From contig NZ_FPKU01000001.1 of NCBI RefSeq assembly GCF_900119845.1, positions 310,001-374,000 on the forward strand: a DNA stretch of 64,000 nt. The letters are read 5' to 3'. Source of the stretch: Devosia enhydra (GTDB taxonomy: Bacteria; Pseudomonadota; Alphaproteobacteria; Rhizobiales; Devosiaceae). Shown here one piece after another: positions 1 to 11,997 of this stretch. Position numbers and translations under genes: made by a program. A model generated the notes under the pieces. That model searched no databases. It was not told the origin of the DNA and worked only from the letters and a program-made list of their open reading frames with translations. The first letter of the stretch is position 1. Each line of letters starts with the position of its first letter.

Positions 1-1689
1 CGCCTGATCTTCGTCAACAAGATGGACAAGATCGGCGCCGACTTCTACTTCTGCCTCGACACCCTCGACAAGCGCCTCGGCATCAAGCCGGTGGTGATGC
101 AGCTTCCGATTGGCGCCGAGAACGACTTCAAGGGCGTTGTCGACCTGATCGAGATGAATGCGCTCGTTTGGCGCAATGAAGAGCTGGGCGCCCAATGGGA
201 CGTGGTCGCCATTCCGGAAGATCTCCAGGCCCGCGCCGAAGAGTATCGTGAGAAGCTGATCGAGACCGCGGTCGAGATGGACGACGAGGTCCTCGAGGCC
301 TATCTCAACGGCGAAGTTCCGGACAATGACACGCTTCGCCGCTTGATCCGCAAGGGTACCTGCGCCGTGACGCTGTTCCCGGTGTTCTGCGGCTCGGCCT
401 TCAAGAACAAGGGTGTTCAGCCCCTGCTCGATGGCGTCGTGGAGTTCCTGCCCTCGCCGATCGACATCCCTGCCATCAAGGGCATCGACGTCAAGACCGA
501 AGCCGAGATCGAGCGTCACGCTGACGACAACGAGCCGCTGTCGATGCTGGCGTTCAAGATCGCCAACGACCCGCACATGGGTTCGCTGACCTTCTGCCGC
601 ATCTACTCGGGCAAGATCGAGCAGGGTGCGATGCTCGAGAACACGGTCAAGGAAAAGCGCGAGCGCATCGGCCGCATGTTCCAGATGCACGCCAATTCGC
701 GCGAGCAGATCACTGAAGCCTTCGCCGGCGACATCGTCGCCGTGGTGGGCCTCAAGGATACCACGACCGGCGACACGCTTTCGGATCCCAACAACAAGGT
801 GATCCTCGAGCGCATGGAGTTCCCCGAGCCGGTGATCGACATCGCCGTGGAGCCCAAGTCGAAGGCCGACCAGGAGAAGATGGGCCTGGCGCTTGCGCGC
901 CTGGCTGCCGAGGATCCGTCGTTCCGCGTCAAGACCGACGAGGAATCGGGCCAGACCATCATCTCGGGCATGGGCGAACTGCATCTCGACATCATCGTCG
1001 ACCGCATGCGCCGCGAGTTCAAGGTGGAAGCCAATATCGGCGCTCCGCAGGTGGCCTATCGTGAAGCCGTGTCCCGCAAGGTCGAGCACGACTACACCCA
1101 CAAGAAGCAGTCCGGCGGTTCGGGCCAGTTCGCCCGCATCAAGTTCACCATCGAGCCGAACGAGCCCGGCAAGGGTTTCGAGTTCAAGTCGGCCATCGTC
1201 GGTGGCTCGGTGCCCAAGGAATACGTGCCGGGCGTGTCGAAGGGCGTCGAGTCCGTCATGGGCTCGGGCATCCTGATCGGCTTCCCGATCGTGGACGTGA
1301 AGTTCACGCTCCTCGACGGTGCCTACCACGAAGTGGACTCCTCGGTCCTCGCCTTCGAAATCGCTGGCCGCGCGGGCTTCCGCGAGGCGCTGCAGAAGGC
1401 CGATCCGAAGATCCTCGAGCCGATCATGCGGGTTGAAGTCGTGACGCCGGAAGACTATGTCGGCGACGTCATCGGCGACCTGAACTCCCGTCGCGGCCAG
1501 ATCCGCGGCACGGAGTCTCGCGGTATCGCTCAGGTGATCGACGCGATGGTGCCCCTGGCCAACATGTTTGGCTATGTGAACTCGCTGCGCTCGATGAGCC
1601 AGGGCAGGGCGCAGTACACCATGACGTTCGACCATTACGAGCAGGTTCCGACGGCTGTGGCCCAGGAAGTACAGGCCAAGTACGCCTGA
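1..1689 (+). CDS. fusA: Elongation factor G (5' partial)
   Basis: Translational GTPase that drives ribosomal translocation. The frame is open from base 1, so the gene begins upstream of the window. The first visible codons contain the G4 guanine-specificity motif NKMD; the P-loop is outside. About 562 residues remain: the end of the G domain, domain II, and domains III–V, finishing with a normal EF-G C-terminus. tuf follows after 120 bases, the usual str-operon order, and rpsL and rpsG are expected just upstream. Nothing suggests damage; the truncation is only the window edge. Confidence 0.98.
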   Translation, partial: RLIFVNKMDKIGADFYFCLDTLDKRLGIKPVVMQLPIGAENDFKGVVDLIEMNALVWRNEELGAQWDVVAIPEDLQARAEEYREKLIETAVEMDDEVLEAYLNGEVPDNDTLRRLIRKGTCAVTLFPVFCGSAFKNKGVQPLLDGVVEFLPSPIDIPAIKGIDVKTEAEIERHADDNEPLSMLAFKIANDPHMGSLTFCRIYSGKIEQGAMLENTVKEKRERIGRMFQMHANSREQITEAFAGDIVAVVGLKDTTTGDTLSDPNNKVILERMEFPEPVIDIAVEPKSKADQEKMGLALARLAAEDPSFRVKTDEESGQTIISGMGELHLDIIVDRMRREFKVEANIGAPQVAYREAVSRKVEHDYTHKKQSGGSGQFARIKFTIEPNEPGKGFEFKSAIVGGSVPKEYVPGVSKGVESVMGSGILIGFPIVDVKFTLLDGAYHEVDSSVLAFEIAGRAGFREALQKADPKILEPIMRVEVVTPEDYVGDVIGDLNSRRGQIRGTESRGIAQVIDAMVPLANMFGYVNSLRSMSQGRAQYTMTFDHYEQVPTAVAQEVQAKYA

Positions 1690-1809
1690 TAGACAAGCGG
1701 TCGATCCGGGACGGTTGGGGTTCGCCTCGCTCGCCCGGCTCGCCATGAGCCGATAACGACAATTGAGATACTGCCGGCCTCTGCGACCGGCGCATTACGG
1801 AGAAGAGCG

Positions 1810-3000
<1,191 letters not shown>

Positions 3001-3017
3001 GGCCTGGACATCCAGGG

Positions 3018-3053
3018 CGCGGCGCGCCTCGTTGTGCGCCGCGTTCATTTTTC
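3018..3053 (+). terminator. Hairpin with T-tract between tuf and rpsJ
   Basis: A 10-bp GC-rich stem (3018–3027 pairing with 3034–3043, one G·T pair) closes a CTCGTT loop and is followed by TTCATTTTTC. This looks like an intrinsic terminator 17 bases after the tuf stop. It lies only about 15 bases before rpsJ, which leaves no room for a new promoter downstream, so it probably acts as a partial terminator that lowers S10-operon transcription relative to tuf. Confidence 0.7.
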
Positions 3054-3067
3054 GCTAGGAAAGCAAG

Positions 3068-3376
<309 letters not shown>

Positions 3377-3452
3377 GGGTTTTCGCGCTGATCATCCATA
3401 GGGTCCTCTTCGCAATGACCCGATCAGTGCCAATGAAAGAAGGTAACAACCG

Positions 3453-4154
3453 ATGCGTTCTGGTGTGATCGCACAGAAGCTGGGCATGACCCGGATCTTC
3501 ACCGAGGATGGCGCCCATGTGCCCGTCACGGTGCTCGGGCTGCAGAACTGCCAGGTGGTGGGTCAGCGCACGCAGGAGAAGGATGGCTATACCGCCCTCC
3601 AGCTCGGCGCCGGCGCCGCCAAGGCAAAGAATACGGCGAAGGCGCAGCGCGGCCAGTTCGCCATTGCCAAGGTCGAGCCCAAGCGCAAGGTCGTCGAGTT
3701 CCGCGTCGATGCCGACAACCTGATCGAAGTGGGCGCCCAGATGCAGGCAGACCATTTCCTTCCCGGCCAGCTGGTGGATGTCACCGGCACCTCGATCGGC
3801 AAGGGCTTCGCCGGCGGCATGAAGCGCTGGAATTTCGGCGGCCTTCGTGCGTCTCACGGCGTGTCGGTTTCGCACCGTTCGCACGGCTCCACCGGTCAGC
3901 GGCAGGATCCGGGCAAGGTGTTTAAGGGCAAGAAGATGGCCGGCCATCTCGGTGACGAGAGGGTGACCACGCAGAACCTCAAGGTCATCAAGACCGATGT
4001 CGAGCGCGGCCTGATCATGGTTCAGGGGTCGGTTCCGGGCGCCAAGGGCGGCTGGATCATGATCCGCGATGCGGTGAAGCGGAAGGCCCCCGAAGGCATT
4101 GCCGTGCCTGGCTCGTTCAAGCCGGCAGCCGATAGCACCGGGGAGAGCAAGTGA
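3453..4154 (+). CDS. rplC: 50S ribosomal protein L3
   Basis: Large-subunit assembly protein reaching the peptidyl-transferase centre. The 233 residues are longer than the ~209 of E. coli L3, as usual in alphaproteobacteria. The conserved central extension ([12 protein letters not shown], then [10 protein letters not shown]) is present. The ATG at 3453 has a GAAGGTAAC ribosome-binding site. The stop overlaps the next start in TGATG, which implies coupling with rplD. Confidence 0.99.
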   Translation: MRSGVIAQKLGMTRIFTEDGAHVPVTVLGLQNCQVVGQRTQEKDGYTALQLGAGAAKAKNTAKAQRGQFAIAKVEPKRKVVEFRVDADNLIEVGAQMQADHFLPGQLVDVTGTSIGKGFAGGMKRWNFGGLRASHGVSVSHRSHGSTGQRQDPGKVFKGKKMAGHLGDERVTTQNLKVIKTDVERGLIMVQGSVPGAKGGWIMIRDAVKRKAPEGIAVPGSFKPAADSTGESK

Positions 4155-4774
4155 TGGAACTTCAGGTCACAACCCTGGATGGCGCGTCGGCCGGTTCGGT
4201 GACGCTGAGTGATGCTGTGTTCGGCCTCGAGCCGCGCATCGACATCCTGCACCGTATGGTCCGTTACCAGCAGCTTAAAGCAATGTCTGGTACCCATGAC
4301 GTCAAGAATCGGTCAGAGATCGCTCTGACCAAGAAGAAGTTCGGCAAGCAGAAGGGTGGCGGTGTTGCCCGTCACGGCGCTCGCTCCGCTCCGCAGTTCC
4401 GCGGTGGCGGTCGTGCGTTCGGCCCGACGCCGCGCAGCCATGCCATCGATCTTCCCAAGAAGGTCCGTGCACTGGCCCTGCGTCATGCCCTTTCGGCGAA
4501 GGCCCAGGCCGGCGAGCTGATCGTGGTCGAGACCGTCGCTCAGTCCGAGCCCAAGACTGCCGCGCTGCGCCTGCAGTTCGGCAAGCTCGAATGGCTCAAC
4601 GCGCTGATCATCGACGGGGCCGAGGTGGACAAGAACTTCGCTCTGGCGGCGCGTAACATTCCGCAGATCGACGTTCTGCCCGTCCAGGGCATCAACGTGG
4701 TCGACATCCTGCGCCGGAACAAGCTGGTGCTGACCAAGGCTGCGCTCGAAGCGCTGGAGGCGCGGTTCGCATGA
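4154..4774 (+). CDS. rplD: 50S ribosomal protein L4
   Basis: Large-subunit protein lining the exit tunnel; in many bacteria it also regulates the S10 operon. Of two adjacent in-frame starts (GTG 4151, ATG 4154) the ATG is preferred because it shares one base with the rplC stop and gives a normal N-terminus MELQV. The 206-residue protein has the basic glycine-rich tunnel loop ([10 protein letters not shown], then GGGRAFGP). It overlaps rplW by 4 bases (ATGA). Confidence 0.98.
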   Translation: MELQVTTLDGASAGSVTLSDAVFGLEPRIDILHRMVRYQQLKAMSGTHDVKNRSEIALTKKKFGKQKGGGVARHGARSAPQFRGGGRAFGPTPRSHAIDLPKKVRALALRHALSAKAQAGELIVVETVAQSEPKTAALRLQFGKLEWLNALIIDGAEVDKNFALAARNIPQIDVLPVQGINVVDILRRNKLVLTKAALEALEARFA

Positions 4775-5064
4775 GCAAGTACACCCACTACGACGTGATC
4801 CGCGCGCCGGTCGTCACCGAGAAGTCGACGATGGCCTCCGAGAACGGGCAGGTCGTGTTCGATGTCGCGATCGATGCCACCAAGCCCGAGATCAAGGATG
4901 CCGTCGAGGCCCTGTTCTCGGTGAAGGTTAAGGCGGTCAACACGCTGGTCCGCAAGGGCAAGCACAAGCGTTTCCGCGGACGTCCCGGCGTGCGCAACGA
5001 CGTCAAGAAGGCGATTGTCACTCTCGTGGACGGCCAGTCCATCGACATCGCTTCCGGCGTCTAA
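4771..5064 (+). CDS. rplW: 50S ribosomal protein L23
   Basis: Tunnel-exit protein that docks signal recognition particle and trigger factor. The 97 residues include the conserved N-terminal segment [11 protein letters not shown] and the basic [12 protein letters not shown] loop. The start overlaps the rplD stop (ATGA), so translation is probably coupled. rplB follows after 18 bases. Confidence 0.98.
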   Translation: MSKYTHYDVIRAPVVTEKSTMASENGQVVFDVAIDATKPEIKDAVEALFSVKVKAVNTLVRKGKHKRFRGRPGVRNDVKKAIVTLVDGQSIDIASGV

Positions 5065-5082
5065 GGCGAGGGAGAGAGCAGA

Positions 5083-5922
5083 ATGGGTCTCAAGACTTAC
5101 AATCCGACCTCGCCGGGCATGCGGCAGCTGATCACCACGGATCGTTCCGAACTGTGGAAGGGCAAGCCGGTCAAGGGCCTTACCGAAGGTCTCAACGGCA
5201 CCGGTGGCCGCAACAATCGCGGTCGCATCACGGCCTATCATCGCGGCGGCGGGCACAAGCGTTCCTACCGCATGGTCGACTTCAAGCGCGTTCGTTTCGA
5301 CGAAGTCGCGACGGTCGAGCGCCTGGAATATGATCCGAACCGCACCGCCTTCATCGCCCTGGTGAACTATCCCGATGGCGAGCAGGCCTACATCATCGCG
5401 CCGCAGCGTCTGGCGGCCGGTGACAAGGTCATCTCCTCGCTGTCCACCGTCGACGTGAAGCCCGGCAATGCCATGCCGCTCGAGCGCATGCCGGTCGGCA
5501 CCATCGTGCACAATGTCGAGATGAAGCCCCGCAAGGGCGGTCAGATCGCGCGCTCTGCCGGTGCCTATGCACAGTATGTCGGCCGCGACAGCGGCTGGGC
5601 CATCCTGCGCCTCAACTCGGGCGAGCAGCGCCGCGTGCATGGCTCGTGCCTTGCCACGGTCGGTGCCGTGTCCAACCCCGACCACGCCAATACCTCGATC
5701 GGCAAGGCCGGTCGTAATCGCTGGCTCGGTCGCAAGCCCGTCAACCGCGGCGTGACCATGAACCCGGTCGATCACCCGCATGGTGGTGGTGAAGGCCGTA
5801 CCTCTGGTGGCCGTCACCCGGTGACCCCGTGGGGCAAGCCGACCAAGGGCAAGAAGACGCGTTCAAACAAGGCGACGGACAAGTTCATCGTTCGCTCGCG
5901 CCACGTGAAGAAGGGCCGTTAA
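5083..5922 (+). CDS. rplB: 50S ribosomal protein L2
   Basis: Core large-subunit protein required for subunit joining and peptidyl-transferase activity. At 279 residues it is full length. The C-terminal signature [14 protein letters not shown] holds the conserved histidine near the catalytic centre, and the C-terminus is strongly basic. A GAGGGAGAG Shine–Dalgarno precedes the ATG. Only 3 bases separate it from rpsS. Confidence 0.99.
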   Translation: MGLKTYNPTSPGMRQLITTDRSELWKGKPVKGLTEGLNGTGGRNNRGRITAYHRGGGHKRSYRMVDFKRVRFDEVATVERLEYDPNRTAFIALVNYPDGEQAYIIAPQRLAAGDKVISSLSTVDVKPGNAMPLERMPVGTIVHNVEMKPRKGGQIARSAGAYAQYVGRDSGWAILRLNSGEQRRVHGSCLATVGAVSNPDHANTSIGKAGRNRWLGRKPVNRGVTMNPVDHPHGGGEGRTSGGRHPVTPWGKPTKGKKTRSNKATDKFIVRSRHVKKGR

Positions 5923-5925
5923 GCC

Positions 5926-6204
5926 ATGACCCGTTCGCTTTGGAAGGGCCCGTTCGTCGACGGCTATCTGCTCAAGAAGGCGGAGAAGTCGCGTGAGAGC
6001 GGCCGTAATGAAACGATCAAGATCTGGAGCCGTCGCTCGACGATCCTGCCGCAGTTCGTGGGCCTGACCTTCGGTGTCCACAACGGCCACAAGCATGTGC
6101 CGGTGAACGTCTCCGAAGACATGATCGGCCACAAGTTCGGCGAGTTCGCGCCCACCCGTACCTATTACGGGCACCAGGCCGACAAGAAGGCCAAGAGGAA
6201 GTAA
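5926..6204 (+). CDS. rpsS: 30S ribosomal protein S19
   Basis: 30S head protein that contacts S13 and the A-site tRNA region. The 92 residues carry family hallmarks: the start [10 protein letters not shown], the central TWSRRS-like segment ([11 protein letters not shown]) and [11 protein letters not shown] near the C-terminus. It sits between rplB and rplV with 2–3 base gaps, as in the canonical S10 operon. Confidence 0.99.
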   Translation: MTRSLWKGPFVDGYLLKKAEKSRESGRNETIKIWSRRSTILPQFVGLTFGVHNGHKHVPVNVSEDMIGHKFGEFAPTRTYYGHQADKKAKRK

Positions 6205-6206
6205 CG

Positions 6207-6587
6207 ATGGGCAAGCCGAAAAACCCGCGCGGGCTCAAGGACACTGAGGCCAAGGCCGTGCTGCGCATGCTGCGCACGTCGGGCCAGAAGCTCAACCTGG
6301 TCGCCCAGCTCATCCGTGGCAAGAAGGTAGACAAGGCCCTGGCCGAACTCTCCTTCTCGCGCAAGCGGATCGCCGGCCCGGTGCGCAAGACGCTCGAGAG
6401 CGCCATTGCCAACGCCGAGAACAATCATGGTCTGGATCCCGACGCCCTCGTCGTCGCGGAAGCCTATGTCGGGGACTCGCTCGTCATGAAGCGGTTCATG
6501 GCCCGTGGCCGCGGCCGGTCGGCCCGCGTGGAGAAGCCCTTCTCGCACCTGACCATCGTCGTCCGTGAAGTGCAGGAGAGCGCATAA
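6207..6587 (+). CDS. rplV: 50S ribosomal protein L22
   Basis: Large-subunit protein whose beta-hairpin lines the exit tunnel near the macrolide site. The 126 residues include [12 protein letters not shown], the helix IANAENNHG, and the tunnel hairpin around [13 protein letters not shown]. The stop shares one base with the rpsC start. Confidence 0.99.
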   Translation: MGKPKNPRGLKDTEAKAVLRMLRTSGQKLNLVAQLIRGKKVDKALAELSFSRKRIAGPVRKTLESAIANAENNHGLDPDALVVAEAYVGDSLVMKRFMARGRGRSARVEKPFSHLTIVVREVQESA

Positions 6588-7300
6588 TGGGTCAGAAGAT
6601 CAATCCAATCGGTCTGCGCCTCGGCATCAACCGGACCTGGGACTCCCGCTGGTATGCCAGCAAGGGTGAGTACGGCAACCTGCTGCAGGAGGATCTCAAG
6701 ATCCGCGAGACCCTGATGAAGGATCTCAAGCAGGCCGCGGTCAGCAAGATCGTCATCGAGCGTCCGCACCGCAAGTGCCGCGTGTCGATCCACACCGCCC
6801 GTCCGGGCATTGTGATCGGCAAGAAGGGCGCTGACATCGACAAGATCCGCGCCAAGGTGAAGAAGTTCACCGACAGCGAGGTGCACATCAACATCGTTGA
6901 AGTGCGCAAGCCGGAGACCGATGCGACCCTCGTGGCCCAGGGCATCGCCCAGCAGCTCGAGCGTCGCGTGGCATTCCGTCGTGCCATGAAGCGCGCGGTG
7001 CAGACCGCGATCCGCATGGGCGCCGGTGGTATCCGCGTCAATGTCGGGGGCCGTCTCGGCGGGGCCGACATCGCCCGCACCGAATGGTACCGCGAAGGCC
7101 GCGTTCCGCTGCACACGCTGCGTGCGGACATCGACTACGGCACTGCCGAAGCTGCGACCACCTATGGCGTCATCGGCGTCAAGGTGTGGATCTTCAAGGG
7201 CGAAGTGCTCGAGCATGATCCTTCGGCGCATGAGCGCCGCGCGACCGAAGGCGGTGGCGAAGGCCAGGGACAGCGCCGCGAGCGCGCGTCCGCCAACTAA
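6587..7300 (+). CDS. rpsC: 30S ribosomal protein S3
   Basis: 30S head protein at the mRNA entry tunnel. It starts [13 protein letters not shown] and is 237 residues long. The KH domain has the GxxG loop in PGIVIGKKG near residues 68–76, followed by the S3 C-terminal domain ([13 protein letters not shown]). The acidic/glycine-rich tail after ERRATEG is typically variable. It overlaps rplV by one base. Confidence 0.99.
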   Translation: MGQKINPIGLRLGINRTWDSRWYASKGEYGNLLQEDLKIRETLMKDLKQAAVSKIVIERPHRKCRVSIHTARPGIVIGKKGADIDKIRAKVKKFTDSEVHINIVEVRKPETDATLVAQGIAQQLERRVAFRRAMKRAVQTAIRMGAGGIRVNVGGRLGGADIARTEWYREGRVPLHTLRADIDYGTAEAATTYGVIGVKVWIFKGEVLEHDPSAHERRATEGGGEGQGQRRERASAN

Positions 7301-7315
7301 GAAGGCACCGGGAAA

Positions 7316-7729
7316 ATGCTGCAACCAAAACGCACCAAGTTCCGCAAGGCCCACAAGGGCCGCATCCACGGTGTGGCCAAGGGTGGAACCGAGCTCAATT
7401 TCGGCCAGTTCGGCCTCAAGGCCCAGGAGCCCGAGCGCGTGACCGCGCGGCAGATCGAGGCGGCCCGCCGCGCGATCACCCGCGAAATGAAGCGCCAGGG
7501 TCGCGTCTGGATCCGCGTCTTCCCGGATGTGCCGGTTTCCAAGAAGCCGACCGAAGTCCGCATGGGTAAGGGCAAGGGTTCGGTGGAATACTGGGCGGCG
7601 CGCGTTAAGCCGGGTCGCATCCTCTTTGAGGTTGACGGGGTGGCTGAAGATGTGGCCAAGGAGGCGCTGCGCCTCGGTGCCATGAAGCTGCCGATCGTAA
7701 CGCGGGTCGTGACCCGCATCGCCGACTAA
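7316..7729 (+). CDS. rplP: 50S ribosomal protein L16
   Basis: Large-subunit protein at the A-site tRNA elbow. The 137 residues start [16 protein letters not shown] and contain the hallmark stretch [13 protein letters not shown], near the arginine that is hydroxylated in E. coli. Located 15 bases after rpsC and 12 bases before rpmC, canonical order. Confidence 0.99.
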   Translation: MLQPKRTKFRKAHKGRIHGVAKGGTELNFGQFGLKAQEPERVTARQIEAARRAITREMKRQGRVWIRVFPDVPVSKKPTEVRMGKGKGSVEYWAARVKPGRILFEVDGVAEDVAKEALRLGAMKLPIVTRVVTRIAD

Positions 7730-7741
7730 GGAACGAGAGAC

Positions 7742-7933
7742 ATGGCTGCCAGTGATCTCCGGGCAAAGACCCCCGACGAGTTGAAGGACGCTCTCCTCTC
7801 GCTCAAGAAGGAACAGTTCAATCTGCGGTTCCAGCGTGCTACCCAGCAGCTCGAATCGCCGTCCAGGGTGCGTGAGGTCCGTCGCGAAATCGCGCGGATC
7901 AAGACGATCCTGGGCGAGAAGGCCGAGAAGTAA
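7742..7933 (+). CDS. rpmC: 50S ribosomal protein L29
   Basis: Small two-helix protein next to L23 at the tunnel exit. The 63 residues contain [23 protein letters not shown] and the second helix [15 protein letters not shown], both standard. An AACGAGAGAC ribosome-binding site precedes the ATG. rpsQ follows after 10 bases. Confidence 0.98.
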   Translation: MAASDLRAKTPDELKDALLSLKKEQFNLRFQRATQQLESPSRVREVRREIARIKTILGEKAEK

Positions 7934-7943
7934 GGAGCCAGCC

Positions 7944-8177
7944 ATGCCCAAACGCCTGCTGCAGGGGACGGTGGTCTCCGACGCCAATGAGAAGACCATC
8001 GTGGTGCGCGTGGAGCGTCGCTTCACCCACCCGGTGCTCAAGAAGACGGTGCGTCGTTCCAAGAAGTACCATGCCCATGATGACGCCGGTGTGGCGAAGG
8101 TCGGGGACACGGTATGGATCGAGGAATGCGCTCCGATCAGCAAGAACAAGCGCTGGACGCTCGTACCGAACGCGTGA
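7944..8177 (+). CDS. rpsQ: 30S ribosomal protein S17
   Basis: Primary 16S-rRNA-binding OB-fold protein. A longer open frame begins upstream, but the ATG at 7944, after TAAGGAGCCAGCC, gives the normal N-terminus [12 protein letters not shown] and a 77-residue protein of family length. The conserved core [14 protein letters not shown] and the IxECxPIS segment are present. Last gene of the S10 cluster. Confidence 0.98.
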   Translation: MPKRLLQGTVVSDANEKTIVVRVERRFTHPVLKKTVRRSKKYHAHDDAGVAKVGDTVWIEECAPISKNKRWTLVPNA

Positions 8178-8238
8178 ATGAGAAGAGGGGCCGGCCGGGT
8201 GGCGCGCGCCTCAAGCAGAACCAAGAAGGCATCCAGTC

Positions 8239-8607
8239 ATGATTCAGATGCAATCCAATCTCGACGTCGCGGATAATTCCGGCGCGCGTCGTGTCATGTG
8301 CATCAAGGTGCTGGGCGGCTCGCATCGCAAATATGCGTCGGTGGGCGACATCATCGTTGTCTCCGTCAAGGACGCTATCCCCCGCGGCCGCGTGAAGAAG
8401 GGCCAGGTCATGAAGGCCGTCGTGGTCCGCACCGCGTTCCCGGTGCGTCGCGCTGACGGCTCCATCATCCGCTTCGACCGCAACGCCGCCGTGCTGATCA
8501 ACAATCAGTCCGAGCCGATCGGCACGCGTATCTTCGGGCCGGTGCCGCGTGAATTGCGCTCGCGCAACCACATGAAGATCATTTCGCTGGCACCGGAGGT
8601 GCTGTAA
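8239..8607 (+). CDS. rplN: 50S ribosomal protein L14
   Basis: Conserved protein at the 30S–50S interface. Its 122 residues open with [19 protein letters not shown] and include KAVVVRT and [10 protein letters not shown], all invariant in the family. First gene of the spc operon, 61 bases after rpsQ. The stop shares a base with the rplX start (TAATG). Confidence 0.99.
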   Translation: MIQMQSNLDVADNSGARRVMCIKVLGGSHRKYASVGDIIVVSVKDAIPRGRVKKGQVMKAVVVRTAFPVRRADGSIIRFDRNAAVLINNQSEPIGTRIFGPVPRELRSRNHMKIISLAPEVL

Positions 8608-8918
8608 TGGCTGCTAAGATCAAGAAGGGCGACAAGGTCGTCATCCTTGCCGGCAAGGACAAGGGCAAGACCGGTCAGGTGATGCAGGTCATCCCCACCG
8701 AGGATCGCGCTGTCGTGCAGGGCATCAACCTGGTGCGCCGCCACACCAAGCAGACCGCATCTCAGGATGCGGGCATCTATACCCGTGAAGCGCCCATCCA
8801 CATCTCGAACCTCGCCGTGGCCGATGCCAATGGCAAGCCGGCCCGCGTCGGTTTCAAGATCGAGGATGGCAAGAAGCGTCGTTTCGCCAAGACGACGGGA
8901 GATCTGATCGATGGCTGA
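8607..8918 (+). CDS. rplX: 50S ribosomal protein L24
   Basis: Assembly-initiating large-subunit protein. The 103 residues begin with the KOW motif ([18 protein letters not shown], residues 5–22) and continue with [10 protein letters not shown]. The start overlaps the rplN stop by one base and the end overlaps rplE by 8 bases, a strong sign of coupled translation. Confidence 0.98.
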   Translation: MAAKIKKGDKVVILAGKDKGKTGQVMQVIPTEDRAVVQGINLVRRHTKQTASQDAGIYTREAPIHISNLAVADANGKPARVGFKIEDGKKRRFAKTTGDLIDG

Positions 8919-9465
8919 GGCCTACATTCCGCGTCTGCGGACCGAGTATGACAACGCCATTCGCGCCGGCCTTGTGAAGGATTTCGGGTACACCAACCCG
9001 ATGCAGGTGCCCAAGCTCGAGAAGATCGTGCTCAACATGGGCGTTGGCGAAGCCGTCAACGACACCAAGAAGGTGCGCGCTGCTGCCGCCGATCTCGAGC
9101 GCATCGCCGGCCAGAAGCCAGTGATCACGCATGCCCGCAAGTCGATCGCCGGCTTCAAGGTGCGCGAGAACATGCCGCTTGGCGTCAAGGTCACGCTGCG
9201 CAAGACGCGCATGTACGAGTTCCTCGACCGCCTGGTGAACGTGGCGTTGCCCCGCGTCCGCGACTTCCGCGGCCTCAACGGCAAGGCCTTCGATGGTCGT
9301 GGCAACTATGCCATGGGCATCAAGGAACACATCATCTTCCCCGAGATCAATTATGATCAGATCGATCAGGTCTGGGGTATGGATATCGTGATCTGCACCA
9401 CCGCGCAGACCGACGACGAGGCCCGCGCGCTGCTCAAGGCGTTCAATTTCCCCTTCCGGCAGTAA
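8911..9465 (+). CDS. rplE: 50S ribosomal protein L5
   Basis: 5S-rRNA-binding protein of the central protuberance. The 184 residues contain [14 protein letters not shown], the segment [14 protein letters not shown] and the C-terminal EHIIFPEI motif. Its start lies inside the last codons of rplX. rpsN follows after 21 bases. Confidence 0.99.
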   Translation: MAEAYIPRLRTEYDNAIRAGLVKDFGYTNPMQVPKLEKIVLNMGVGEAVNDTKKVRAAAADLERIAGQKPVITHARKSIAGFKVRENMPLGVKVTLRKTRMYEFLDRLVNVALPRVRDFRGLNGKAFDGRGNYAMGIKEHIIFPEINYDQIDQVWGMDIVICTTAQTDDEARALLKAFNFPFRQ

Positions 9466-9486
9466 CGGTAGGCAGAGGAAGAGTTC

Positions 9487-9792
9487 ATGGCAAAGACCAG
9501 CTCCATCGAGAAGAACAATCGCCGGGCCAAGCTCGCCAAGCAGTATGCCGCCAAGCGCGCCGCGCTCAAGGCCGTCACCAAGGATCAGGGCCTGCCGCTT
9601 GAAGAGCGTTTCGCGGCCCAGCTCAAGCTTGCCGAGCTTCCGCGCAACTCGTCGCAGACGCGCGTGCGCAATCGCTGCGAAGTTTCGGGTCGTCCGCGTG
9701 GGTATTACCGCAAGCTCAAGCTGAGCCGCATCGCCCTGCGTGAGCTTGGCAATCTCGGGCAGGTGCCCGGCATGGTCAAGTCGAGCTGGTAA
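9487..9792 (+). CDS. rpsN: 30S ribosomal protein S14 (zinc-free type)
   Basis: 30S head protein. At 101 residues it is the long form lacking the CxxC…CxxC zinc knuckle of the short form; only one cysteine is visible, in [16 protein letters not shown]. This C-minus class is standard in proteobacteria. A GGCAGAGGAAGAG Shine–Dalgarno precedes the ATG. Confidence 0.98.
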   Translation: MAKTSSIEKNNRRAKLAKQYAAKRAALKAVTKDQGLPLEERFAAQLKLAELPRNSSQTRVRNRCEVSGRPRGYYRKLKLSRIALRELGNLGQVPGMVKSSW

Positions 9793-9804
9793 GGAGAGAA
9801 GAGA

Positions 9805-10203
9805 ATGGCCCTTACTGATCCGATCGGCGATATGCTGACGCGCATCCGCAACGCGCAGATGCGTCGCAAGACCTCGGTCTCCACCCCCGCCTCGACCCTT
9901 CGCGGTCGTGTGCTTGACGTGCTGAAGTCGGAAGGCTTTATCCGCGGCTACTCCGATGGCGCTCTCGAGAATGGCCAGCCGGCCTACGAGATCGAGCTGA
10001 AGTATTCCGACAACGAGCCGGTCATCCGCACCATCGAGCGCGTGTCGCGTCCCGGCCGTCGCGTCTATTCGTCGGTCAAGAATATTCCGTCCGTGGCCAA
10101 TGGCCTGGGCGTTTCCATCCTGTCCACGCCCAAGGGCGTGATGGCGGACCATGAAGCTAAGGCCCAGAATCTGGGCGGCGAGGTACTCTGCCGCGTGTTC
10201 TAA
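9805..10203 (+). CDS. rpsH: 30S ribosomal protein S8
   Basis: 16S-rRNA central-domain binder; in E. coli it represses the spc operon. The 132 residues start [18 protein letters not shown] and end with the conserved C-terminal segment ([12 protein letters not shown], then GGEVLCRVF). It sits between rpsN and rplF, as expected. Confidence 0.99.
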   Translation: MALTDPIGDMLTRIRNAQMRRKTSVSTPASTLRGRVLDVLKSEGFIRGYSDGALENGQPAYEIELKYSDNEPVIRTIERVSRPGRRVYSSVKNIPSVANGLGVSILSTPKGVMADHEAKAQNLGGEVLCRVF

Positions 10204-10258
10204 GGCTCAGATGCCTTGGACCACGCTGGTAAGACGATGACTCAAAGGGTTTAGAACG

Positions 10259-10792
10259 ATGTCCCGTACCGGCAAGAAGCCGATCCCCCCCGTCAGCGGC
10301 GTGACGGTTACCATTTCTGATCGCACGGTCACTGCAAAGGGACCCAAGGGCGAGCAGAGCCTGACGCTGATGGATGTCGTGAACGCACGGCAGAGCGACG
10401 ATGGCATCGTCATCGAACCCACCAACGACACGGCCTTCGCCCGTGCCGCCTGGGGCACCACTCGCGCCCTGATCAACAACATGGTCCAGGGCGTCAGCGC
10501 CGGCTTCCAGAAGAAGCTGACCATCCAGGGCGTCGGTTACCGCGCTGCCATGCAGGGCAAGGATCTCAAGCTCTCTCTGGGTTATAGCCACGAAGTGGTG
10601 TACGAGACCCCGGCGGGAATCACGATCTCGACGACGACTCCCACGGAAGTCCTCATCGTCGGTTCGGACAAGCAGCAGGTCGGCCAGGTTGCGGCCAATA
10701 TCCGCGCCTATCGCAAACCCGAACCCTACAAGGGCAAGGGCGTCCGTTATACGGGCGAAGTCATCTTCCGTAAGGAAGGCAAGAAGAAGTAA
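10259..10792 (+). CDS. rplF: 50S ribosomal protein L6
   Basis: Protein near the GTPase-associated centre, made of two similar domains. The 177 residues begin [15 protein letters not shown] and carry the signature segment [11 protein letters not shown] near the C-terminus. 55 bases separate it from rpsH, longer than most gaps in this cluster; no separate promoter is evident. Confidence 0.99.
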   Translation: MSRTGKKPIPPVSGVTVTISDRTVTAKGPKGEQSLTLMDVVNARQSDDGIVIEPTNDTAFARAAWGTTRALINNMVQGVSAGFQKKLTIQGVGYRAAMQGKDLKLSLGYSHEVVYETPAGITISTTTPTEVLIVGSDKQQVGQVAANIRAYRKPEPYKGKGVRYTGEVIFRKEGKKK

Positions 10793-10804
10793 GGAGCGCC
10801 CGCA

Positions 10805-11167
10805 ATGGCCACCAGTCTCAAGGGATCGGAACGCCGTAAGGCTCGGGTTCGGCGCGCCATCAAGGCGCGTGCCAACGGGCGCCCCCGGCTCAGCGTTTTC
10901 CGTTCTGACAAGAACATCTATGTGCAGATCATCGACGATGCGTCCGGTCGCACCCTCGCGGCCGCCTCGACCCTCGAAAAGGATGTGCGTGGCGAGCTCG
11001 CCAATGGCGGCACCGCCGAGGCTGCTGCCCGCATCGGCGCCCTGATCGCCGAGCGCGGTCTTGCAGCCAATGTGAGCGAAGTGGTCTTCGACCGCGGCGC
11101 CTATATCTATCATGGCCGGGTCAAGGCCCTCGCGGACGCTGCCCGCGAAGGCGGCCTGAAGTTCTGA
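10805..11167 (+). CDS. rplR: 50S ribosomal protein L18
   Basis: 5S-rRNA-binding protein. The 120 residues include [20 protein letters not shown] and the C-terminal [19 protein letters not shown], diagnostic for the family. Preceded by TAAGGAGCGCCCGCA. Normal spc-operon position between rplF and rpsE. Confidence 0.99.
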   Translation: MATSLKGSERRKARVRRAIKARANGRPRLSVFRSDKNIYVQIIDDASGRTLAAASTLEKDVRGELANGGTAEAAARIGALIAERGLAANVSEVVFDRGAYIYHGRVKALADAAREGGLKF

Positions 11168-11195
11168 CCCAGGCAACGAGAAAAGAGCTGAACCG

Positions 11196-11726
11196 ATGAG
11201 AGACGTACAAGAGCGCGAGAGCGAGTTCATCGACCGCCTGGTGCACATCAATCGCGTGGCCAAGGTGGTCAAGGGTGGCCGGCGTTTCGGTTTCGCCGCG
11301 CTCGTGGTCGTGGGTGATCAGAAGGGCCGCGTCGGCTTTGGTCACGGCAAGGCCCGTGAAGTTCCCGAGGCGATCCGCAAGGCGACCGAGCAGGCCAAGC
11401 GCCAGCTCATCCGCGTCCCGCTGCGCGAAGCCCGCACGCTGCACCATGATGTGGTGGGCCGTCACGGGGCAGGGCGCGTCATCCTGCGCGCCGCCGTCCC
11501 GGGTACCGGCATCATCGCCGGTGGTCCGATGCGCGCCGTGTTCGAGACGCTTGGCATCAACGACATCGTCGCCAAGTCGCAGGGCACCGCCAATCCCTAC
11601 AACATGGTGCGCGCCACCTTCGATGCGCTGAAGCGCGTCGATAGCCCGCGTTCGGTTGCGGCCCGTCGTGGCCTCAAGGTGTCCGAGCTGCAGGCCCGCC
11701 GTGGCGAAGCTTCGGCTGAAGCCTGA
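11196..11726 (+). CDS. rpsE: 30S ribosomal protein S5
   Basis: Decoding-fidelity protein at the mRNA entry channel. The 176 residues contain the double-stranded-RNA-binding-like N-terminal fold ([17 protein letters not shown]) and the C-terminal domain with [13 protein letters not shown]. Preceded by GAGAAAAGAGCTGAACCG. rpmD follows 24 bases later. Confidence 0.99.
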   Translation: MRDVQERESEFIDRLVHINRVAKVVKGGRRFGFAALVVVGDQKGRVGFGHGKAREVPEAIRKATEQAKRQLIRVPLREARTLHHDVVGRHGAGRVILRAAVPGTGIIAGGPMRAVFETLGINDIVAKSQGTANPYNMVRATFDALKRVDSPRSVAARRGLKVSELQARRGEASAEA

Positions 11727-11750
11727 GCCCCGGGGTAAGGAGTTACGACC

Positions 11751-11939
11751 ATGGCCGAGAAGACCGTGACCGTTGAGCAGATCGGCTCGCCGATCCGCCG
11801 CCAGAAGGACCAGCGCGCCACCCTGGTGGGCCTGGGCCTCAACAAGATGCATCGCCGTTCGACGCTGAAGGATACTCCGGAAGTGCGCGGCATGATCGGC
11901 AAGCTGCCGCATCTGGTTCGCGTCGTCAGCGAGAACTGA
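11751..11939 (+). CDS. rpmD: 50S ribosomal protein L30
   Basis: Small large-subunit protein. The 62 residues carry the family pattern [22 protein letters not shown] and the terminal LPHLVRVV. An AAGGAG Shine–Dalgarno at 11736–11741 precedes it. Canonical position between rpsE and rplO. Confidence 0.98.
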   Translation: MAEKTVTVEQIGSPIRRQKDQRATLVGLGLNKMHRRSTLKDTPEVRGMIGKLPHLVRVVSEN

Positions 11940-11997
11940 GACCTGTTTCGCCGGCCCTTTGGGGCCTGGCGACTTGAAGACCTGAAGGGTGACGCAA

